DNA of 64,000 nucleotides from Ciona savignyi. Taxonomy: Eukaryota; Chordata; Ascidiacea; Phlebobranchia; Cionidae. The DNA is taken from NCBI GenBank assembly GCA_000149265.1, contig CH002711.1, positions 1,087,570 to 1,151,569 of the forward strand, given 5' to 3'. Positions 57,623 to 64,000 of this stretch are shown one piece after another; within the stretch, counting starts at the first letter, position 1, and each line of letters starts with the position of its first letter. Made by a program: the position numbers and the translations under genes. Below the pieces are notes generated by a model that searched no databases, was not told where the DNA came from, and saw only the letters and a program-made list of their open reading frames with translations.

Positions 57623-58740
57623 ATTATTTGAATATCAATCGAATATTGAATACCATTATATCTCCCATGCTTTTTCTTTAAAAGTATTAGTCACAGATTG
57701 CGGTGGTAGGGGCAGGTGCATTTGGCCGATGCTCGTCGCTTAGCCAAAAGTTCACCTAAGCTGTCTTCTAGTTGCAATGGTCGGTGCCTGACACTGATTT
57801 CTGATAATGGCTACATAAATAGATCACCTCTTGCAACTTTTTGTTTTTATTCGGCATTTCTGTAAATTAGTTCATTCTGCTGGTTGTTTTTTGTTCATAA
57901 AATCACGACAATATATACCAAATAAATACAGCTAGGTCACGAGGACAGATGAGGTGTGGACGGCTATTTTAACTGTGTGAAATGGGTCGCGTTTATAATA
58001 AAACAGCGGACATTGCACCAACTAAACTTACAATACTGGGTTGTTAACTACGGCGCAAATAGTTTTTTCGGTAATAAACACGGTATATAGTATGTGGAGA
58101 ATCAAGTGCTTTTGTGGTCGGTTGGCGTGCTTATACATAGCACTAAATCTGACGTCTGACCTAAGTTCTCCAGCTATTTAGACTCCGAATTGACTCCATC
58201 TCGGAAGGTTTCTTTATTGTACCTTATAAATTAATACAGTGAAACACATACAGTTTAACTGGTTGTCTGGACATGCTCGGAGCCGCGCTCCAAGCAGGCG
58301 ATTTATTTTGGTCCGTATTCCAAAACGCGTTTTCGATAATAATAGATAATATGAGTTTATACACAAAACTTTAGCTTGCCACGCATGTATGGCGCAATGT
58401 ATGAGAAGAGGATATATAGGAAGTGTTGGGGATAATAGCCGGTTGACTTTGACACGCAAAGAAAATGATTTGACGGGAGTAACGGGGAACAATTGCGAAT
58501 GTCAATACAAGTAGCCTACACAGTCAAAAATTGTGTAAAAACGAATAATTTCCACTAATAGAACCAGCGATTCAGTGGATTCACCACAACATTAATACAA
58601 GTATTTCGTATAATTTGGCACATTCTTATTTCATGCAATAATATTTTATCATTTGACCCAATGATTATTAAATGATTATGTTATACCAAACTGTAGTTGT
58701 ATGCAAAAGTTTTTTGTGTAGTGTTGTAATGTTTACAAAC
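57623..58740. other. Intergenic, no gene seen
   Basis: No repeat, RNA fold or exon recognised. The 92-codon minus-strand frame at 58214-58492 lacks any family signature. Confidence 0.45.
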
Positions 58741-58860
58741 ATTGGTCACGCCCATGTCACGTGACAATCACAAGAGTTTACTCAGCCAATAAGATTTCAT
58801 TGGTTCAATACCCCTTCGCCTACATAGTCATACTCACTATCACTATCAGCAGTGGATATT
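58741..58860 (+). promoter_or_regulatory. Candidate PNPLA8 promoter: CCAAT boxes and GTCACGTGAC palindrome
   Basis: ATTGG at 58741, the perfect 10-base palindrome GTCACGTGAC at 58756-58765, CCAAT at 58786-58790 and ATTGG at 58799-58803 cluster within 65 bases upstream of the first candidate exon. CCAAT is the NF-Y site; GTCACGTGAC is the E-box form bound by MiT/TFE and USF factors. No TATA box is clear. Confidence 0.5.
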
Positions 58861-58893
58861 TGTCAGATTCTAGGGAAAGTTTTATTTCTTAGA

Positions 58894-58914
58894 ATGGATT
58901 TGGAACCACCAAAG
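58894..58914 (+). other. Possible upstream first exon with its own ATG
   Basis: ATG followed by codons MDLEPPK and a donor GTATGC. Spliced to the acceptor at 59609 this frame is not the PNPLA8 frame; it runs on about 80 codons before a stop. So it is either an upstream overlapping frame in a leader exon or not used. No expression evidence is available. Confidence 0.35.
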
Positions 58915-59249
58915 GTATGCCAGTTATATAACATTGGTAGCTACTAGCTAGATTTACAGGCCTAATGCAAATACCAATAATATGCGCGGGTCCGGTACCG
59001 CTTATCGATATGTCTATGTGTAAAACTTAAAATTAAATATAAACGAACTATTGAGTTATTTTTTTTTGACTTGACTGGTATTTCTAATTGGTTCAAAGCA
59101 TAGCAACAGGCCAACAGCGATCCTAAAGGCTAGATTTTAAAGGTGACCAGTCTTGCAGCTTTTCCTTGTTTTTTATTTTTGTATAAACCCTGATACCATT
59201 ATTTTAGAAGTACTGGTAACGATTTTTTTTATTGATGAGATATTATGTA

Positions 59250-59445
59250 GTCGGACAATTTTACTGTGTTTGTAATATTGTTGTCTTTCAGCCAAAAGTT
59301 TGTAGGATCGAAACTATTCACCACCGGTATCCAGCACTCACTGACTAGTTGGTTGTGTGATAGTTGCAAACGTTGTCTGAACCTAGTGCTTGTAGGTTCA
59401 ACTTAGTAGCAATCTCACAACACACTGCAATACCGGTACTTTCAA
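59250..59445 (+). repeat. SINE copy, diverged
   Basis: CGGACAATTTTACTG head, GTAGGATCGAAACTATTCAC box B remnant, GACTAGTTGGTTGTGTG, ACACACTGCAATACCGG. It lies between the PNPLA8 candidate first exon and the coding exon. Confidence 0.65.
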
Positions 59446-59611
59446 TAAATTATCCGTGGGGACAATACAGCAAGTCTCAACTGTTGGGATAGAAATTTCA
59501 TATCCATCCATTTATTCATGTAACTGCCATTATCTATATTCTAGCGTAGTTGCTTAAATCCTCTGATATGTTGTAATTTATTGAATTTAACCGCGGCATC
59601 AGCTTACAGCT

Positions 59612-62600
59612 ATGTTGTGTACAAGTATTTCAATGCAACAATCAAGGAACATTTCCAGCACTTGGAAAAAGTCCCATTCCAGCAGCCTGTATGCATCTAG
59701 TAAAACTACAGTCCATTCTACCGAGCTTTTTGCACATAGCAATAGAGCTTGTTTGTGTTATTCACCAAGACTGCTATCCAGTACAGCAAAGTTTGCATAC
59801 ACAACTGTACGAACGAAATGCCACCAGTACCTACATTCAGTAGCAAATATTCCTCACCGCTTTTTAAGTTACAAAAAACCTTGGGATTCTGTGTTGTCGA
59901 CTAGTAAGGACGTGTCATCCTATTTCAAGTCAGGGAATGCTTCAAAACCGTTAAATAGTGACAGAAAACAATATGTCATGAATTATGCCCATACGAATTT
60001 CAATACAAGGCCTGTCGATAATAGCATGGAGAAAACTATTTCCACAAATCAAAATATCGTGCTGCCAAAGTATAGCTTTTCGAGTACGGGTAATCTTTCC
60101 CCAGTTTCTGAAAATGGTTTAAATGAAAACTTGCATGAGCCAAAAAATGATGCAGATAAAAATTCTGAAAATGTTCAAAACAATGAAGAAGATTTCAGTG
60201 AAGACGATATTCAGTCTAAAAAACATTCGCAGTACGACCACCTAATTTCATCGGTCAAAAAGCAACAGGAGGCGGAAAAAGAATTCGAAAATACTTTGCT
60301 AAATTCCGTGAAAACTGTGTTTACTGCACCAGTGAATAGCTTTTTTAGTTTATTATCTCATGCAAATATTTTCGAACGCTCAGATGAGAAACAAACAAAG
60401 CAAATTGTTGATAAAGCTATGTCTAAACCGGACGAATCTGGTGTAATTCACCCCAGTGCAAACTCACCACAAGATGATGCTCTCACCAAAGAACCAGTGT
60501 CTTTGCTAGACAGCTTGTATCAATATGTTCCATATGTCTTTTCTGGTTCAAATAATGCAACTGATGCAAAGGAAAAATATGTGCAGAAAAAGACTTCGCG
60601 GATTCAGGTATTTTGTCATTGTTAAGTACTGACTGGTACACCAGTTGACATTAACAGACTAGTCTAAAATCCTTTCTAAAAGTTATTATTCTCATTCTGT
60701 TTTACTTATGAATGTAAAAGGATTCTTAACCAGTAGCAATGTTAGCATAATATATAATTATATACTGTATGACTCCACCAGTATCAATGTTGTCTGCTTT
60801 CATTTGTATTAAAATTAACATACTGTCAGTATTTTGTTTAATTTTGTGTTAAAATTTTCGATTTACATTTTAAACCTTTTACTGCAGGCTGATCGGTTTC
60901 AAGTTGAGCAACGTGTTAGTATAAACAACAGAACTAGATATCTAATTCAATGTATCAGGGACACGAACAGTATGCTCACATTGTTTCAGCGAGTGGAAGA
61001 GCTGAAAGACCATCTCCTGAGGTTTCCTGACACCAGAATCACAGCAGTAAAGGTGATGTAATTTTACATAGTTTAGATTAAGTAAACCACATTGGAATCG
61101 AATATAGGAGAAGAGGACGAAACTCCTGTTATGCCGGGAGGATGGAAAATAGTTTTCGAGTACTAAAAATAAAAAAGTGTCTACGCCGACATTTCACCTG
61201 CATCACACAAAAACACCAAAATAATATTTTTATTTGTGCGATACCACAAATAAAAGATTTTTTGCATTTATCTTTACATTGCAGCAGTTTTAACTTCAAT
61301 TTTGATGCTATTCATAATCCATATGAAGTATTAGAAGATTGTTCCGAGACACAACACAACAGTGAGAAAAAAGTGCTCATGATTAAAATAGAATTCAGAA
61401 CCTGTATGGTTGCTGGCTCACTGCCAGCCTTACACAATGCTGAGGAGTTCAGGACTAAACTTTTTATTGTGGTACTTAGGAAAATGCAATTCGAGAGATC
61501 ATGCACATTTATAGAACTTCATTTGACAAAGACTTGCTTCCTCTGTTACGGGTTACATTAGCTATGCTGGGAGCTGTTGATCCTCCGAAACGAAAAGGAA
61601 TCAGAATACTTACCATAGATGGAGGGGGTTGCAGGTAAATAACTTTGTTTATAGTTGTAACATTGATGCCCTTGAAAAATAACAAGAATTATTTTTTCTG
61701 TGAAAACTTAACGCTTGTTGTATAACAAGGTCAACCCCATAATTACTTAACCTATGGCACAAGTTATATGAATATATGGCAATAACATTAATAATTTCTT
61801 TTACACCTATATTTCCCTTGTAAATATATTCAATTATAATTCCTTTCCTAAAGATTTTCCCACCTGCCATGTTACAAACAACAAAATCTTTCATTTAAAT
61901 TCCAGGGGTGTGCTTTCTGTTGAGATATTTCGTCGTTTGGTTGAGCTCAGTGGCCAGCCAATTCATGAGATGTTTGATTACATATGTGGTGTTAGCACAG
62001 GTGCCATACTGGGGTTCCTGCTTGGCCTGAAAAAAATTCCCATTGAGTCACTGGGACCCATGTACAGGTAAAGTGGTCTTCCTTTAAGATGCAACATTTT
62101 TTTTAAAATCTACTGCTTTATAAATAAGTACATCTGGCCAGTTGGCTTAGTCATTGAACGTAACAGCTTAAGTCACAAGGTCCTGAGATCAAAACCAGTC
62201 TTTGGCTGTGAAAAGACTCAACACTTAATAGAAATTCTTAGTGAAATAAAAAGTAATAGCTCTGATAAATATATTACACTTTAATAGATATGGAAATATG
62301 ACTGTGGTTGTACTTGTTGTATTAACTCATTTATTTTTCCCACCCCTGGTAATAAACATTAGTATGATATCTTAACCAATACTTATGTGTTTAATGCCCA
62401 AATGTTTCTACAGGTCTTTCAGTGCCCAAGTTTTTGAGCAAAACAAGTTGGTAGGAACGGGAAAATTAGTGATATCTCATGCTTTTTACAACACGGAAAC
62501 ATATCAGAGAGTTCTAAGAGAAATCATGGGTAAAAATGATGTTAAAATCTTTTTTTATATCATAAATGCAAAGCAATGCTTCAGTTATTACTTTAATAAT

Positions 62601-64000
62601 AAAACTCTCTGGAAAAAAATCAATTGGACTGTATTTCACAGTTTAATAACAAATTGTTGTCAGGTTGTGGTAGCATGACAAGAGTAAAATATAAGTTTTG
62701 TGCTTTATACATAAACATGTTTATATATATGTTTAATAAACAATTAGATACATGTCAAAAACAACAGCCTTTGGTATATGGTGTCACACTACCATTACCA
62801 AATCCCATTAAAGATTTATGATAGATAAAGCATATTGAATGTAGTTTTGTAAGGTTTCATAAGCTATTTTAACATGCCAAATATCAAAAATAACTGTAAA
62901 ATGTGCATTTAAATCTGCTGTGAACAAAGCATGTTAAGTGCACTGACAAGTCAATAATTCCTTGAAACTTAAATAAAACTGTTTACCGTGATAAATATCA
63001 TGATTGACAGTATATACTGTTTATACTCGTAACCAGCGTAATTGTTGTTTCCTTAGCATCACAATAACATCCTGTTTTCTTTTTAAGGTGACACCGTCAT
63101 GATAGAGACTGCCAGTAATGAAGATACACCGAAATGCTCAGCAGTGTCAACTCTGGTCAATAGAATGGTGCTAAAACCATTTGTGTGGAGGAACTACAGG
63201 TTTTTGTTTTTTATTATTTTCTCTAAAAAGAACCCGTAAGTTTTGTTGTTAAATGTACATCAAAAGTCTAATAATATTGTTGTTGTTGACATGTTAAATC
63301 AGAGTCCAAAAATAACTGTACATTAAAAGTCTAATAATATTGTTGACGCACAAATGTATACAGTTTTTTCTCTTTCTTTCAAAACAGGCCACATTACACA
63401 CATATTAAAATCACTGGACTAACTATTAAAGCAATAATATCTACTGGTTCCTGGTGCATGGTATTCCACAATCAGTATTGTTTAATAATGGCATTACAAG
63501 AACATTGTAGTAATAAATCATTTTTGTTACTAACACATATTTGTACCTTATGAGTTTGTACATAAGTGTATGCATTGTTGGCCCTGTAAACAGCTGTAGT
63601 CATTTACAAGTTGCAGTTAGGGATATGATATTTATGCTTATCCCCATGAATGGGAAAACCAAGGGGTTTAACACACAGGCAATCATCAGATTTCCTGGTG
63701 CCCACCGTCAGGTTACCGGAGCTATTGCAGTGTGTTGTGTACATGCTCCTTTAATTTGGCAGATCCATAAATCTGCTGGGTTCTGGCAATGTCCGTTAGA
63801 TACCCTGCCCAAGGACGCAACCAACTAGCTAGCTATATTACAAGTTATTATAAGAAATGCAGTACAATAAAAAAGTTGATATTTTCCAGCATAGTACCAG
63901 GTACCAGACATACGCATTGGCCAGGTACATGCAGAGGTACAATATGGGAGGCTGTGCGTGCATCGTCAGCTGCACCGGGATATTTTGAAGAATTCAAGAA
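59612..64000 (+). CDS. PNPLA8: PNPLA8-like calcium-independent phospholipase A2 gamma (partial, runs off the window)
   Basis: Hydrolyses fatty acyl ester bonds of phospholipids, in mitochondria and peroxisomes in known relatives. Exons: 59612-60607, 60888-61052, 61480-61634, 61906-62067, 62414-62529, 63088-63199, 63890-64000 (continues); all phases agree over 605 residues. The N-terminal about 330 residues are Ser/Lys/Arg-rich and poorly conserved, the first 70 resembling a mitochondrial presequence. The conserved part starts in exon 2 (RVSINNRTR, RVEELKDHLLRFP). The patatin domain has the oxyanion motif DGGGCRG (434-440), the nucleophile in GVSTG (Ser469), SHAFYNTETY, IETASNEDTPKCSAVST, and WEAVRASSAAPGYF at the edge. 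The catalytic Asp (DGG) lies beyond the window. The start is the first ATG in this exon, two bases after an AG acceptor at 59608-59609. Confidence 0.95.
63619..63833 (-). repeat. SINE copy, head lost
   Basis: From AGGGATATGATATTTATGC to GCAACCAACTAGCTAGCT, inverted, in the intron before the last visible PNPLA8 exon. It ends 56 bases before that exon. Confidence 0.88.

Noticed and set aside
61142..61561. 139-codon frame inside a PNPLA8 intron
   Set aside because: It overlaps the next coding exon in a different frame and has no splice support; the conserved PNPLA8 reading (REIMHIYRTS) uses the acceptor at 61479.
63388..63470. Possible alternative PNPLA8 exon after CAG at 63387
   Set aside because: It joins in phase by chance but reads without similarity; the exon at 63890 gives the expected WEAVRASSAAPGYF continuation.

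Overview
The window looks like an intron-rich, AT-rich chordate genome, most likely an ascidian of the Ciona type. That is an inference from three things: compact genes with short introns, candidate trans-splice acceptors a few bases before start codons, and about twenty copies of one tRNA-derived SINE ending in (TATCC)n. Five protein-coding genes could be assembled exon by exon with every splice phase agreeing. A sixth small gene is tentative, and the last gene runs off the right edge.

Layout. 0.5-4.9 kb (+): an eight-exon gene for a 278-residue helical protein I do not recognise, with a dead hAT transposon in intron 1. 5.1-5.3 kb (-): tRNA-Ser(GCT) and tRNA-Ala(TGC), three bases apart. 6.9-8.9 kb: diverged direct repeats. 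9.1-12.7 kb (+): a secreted 194-residue protein with an Arg-Gly-Gly-rich repeat domain, the least familiar gene here. 14.8-20.5 kb (+): a complete polypeptide GalNAc-transferase of 586 residues in 11 exons. 22.2-30.7 kb (-): a complete 524-residue acyl-CoA synthetase of the 4-coumarate-CoA ligase/luciferase type in 12 exons. 31-33.4 kb: a 100-N assembly gap between 76-bp identical sequences, a 0.65-kb minisatellite and a 484-bp hAT-type MITE. 37.7-38.8 kb: a tandem pair of about 0.55-kb repeats. 39.6-42.4 kb (+): the tentative small gene, with a foldback element in its intron. 44.0-46.5 kb (-): an NXPE-family gene (type II membrane protein with a PC-esterase domain) carrying a one-base frameshift. 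49.2-55.9 kb (+): a full-length BEL/Pao LTR retrotransposon with nearly identical LTRs, an intact pol and a broken gag-protease region. 58.7-64.0 kb (+): the 5' two thirds of a PNPLA8 gene (calcium-independent phospholipase A2 gamma), cut off by the window end.

The genes do not form an operon or one pathway. Two act on lipids: the acyl-CoA synthetase activates carboxylic or fatty acids, and PNPLA8 releases fatty acids from phospholipids. Two belong to the secretory pathway: GALNT and NXPE. Much of the space between genes is repeat: SINEs, MITEs, LTR sequence and older dispersed families. No CRISPR array, bacterial gene or other non-animal system was seen.
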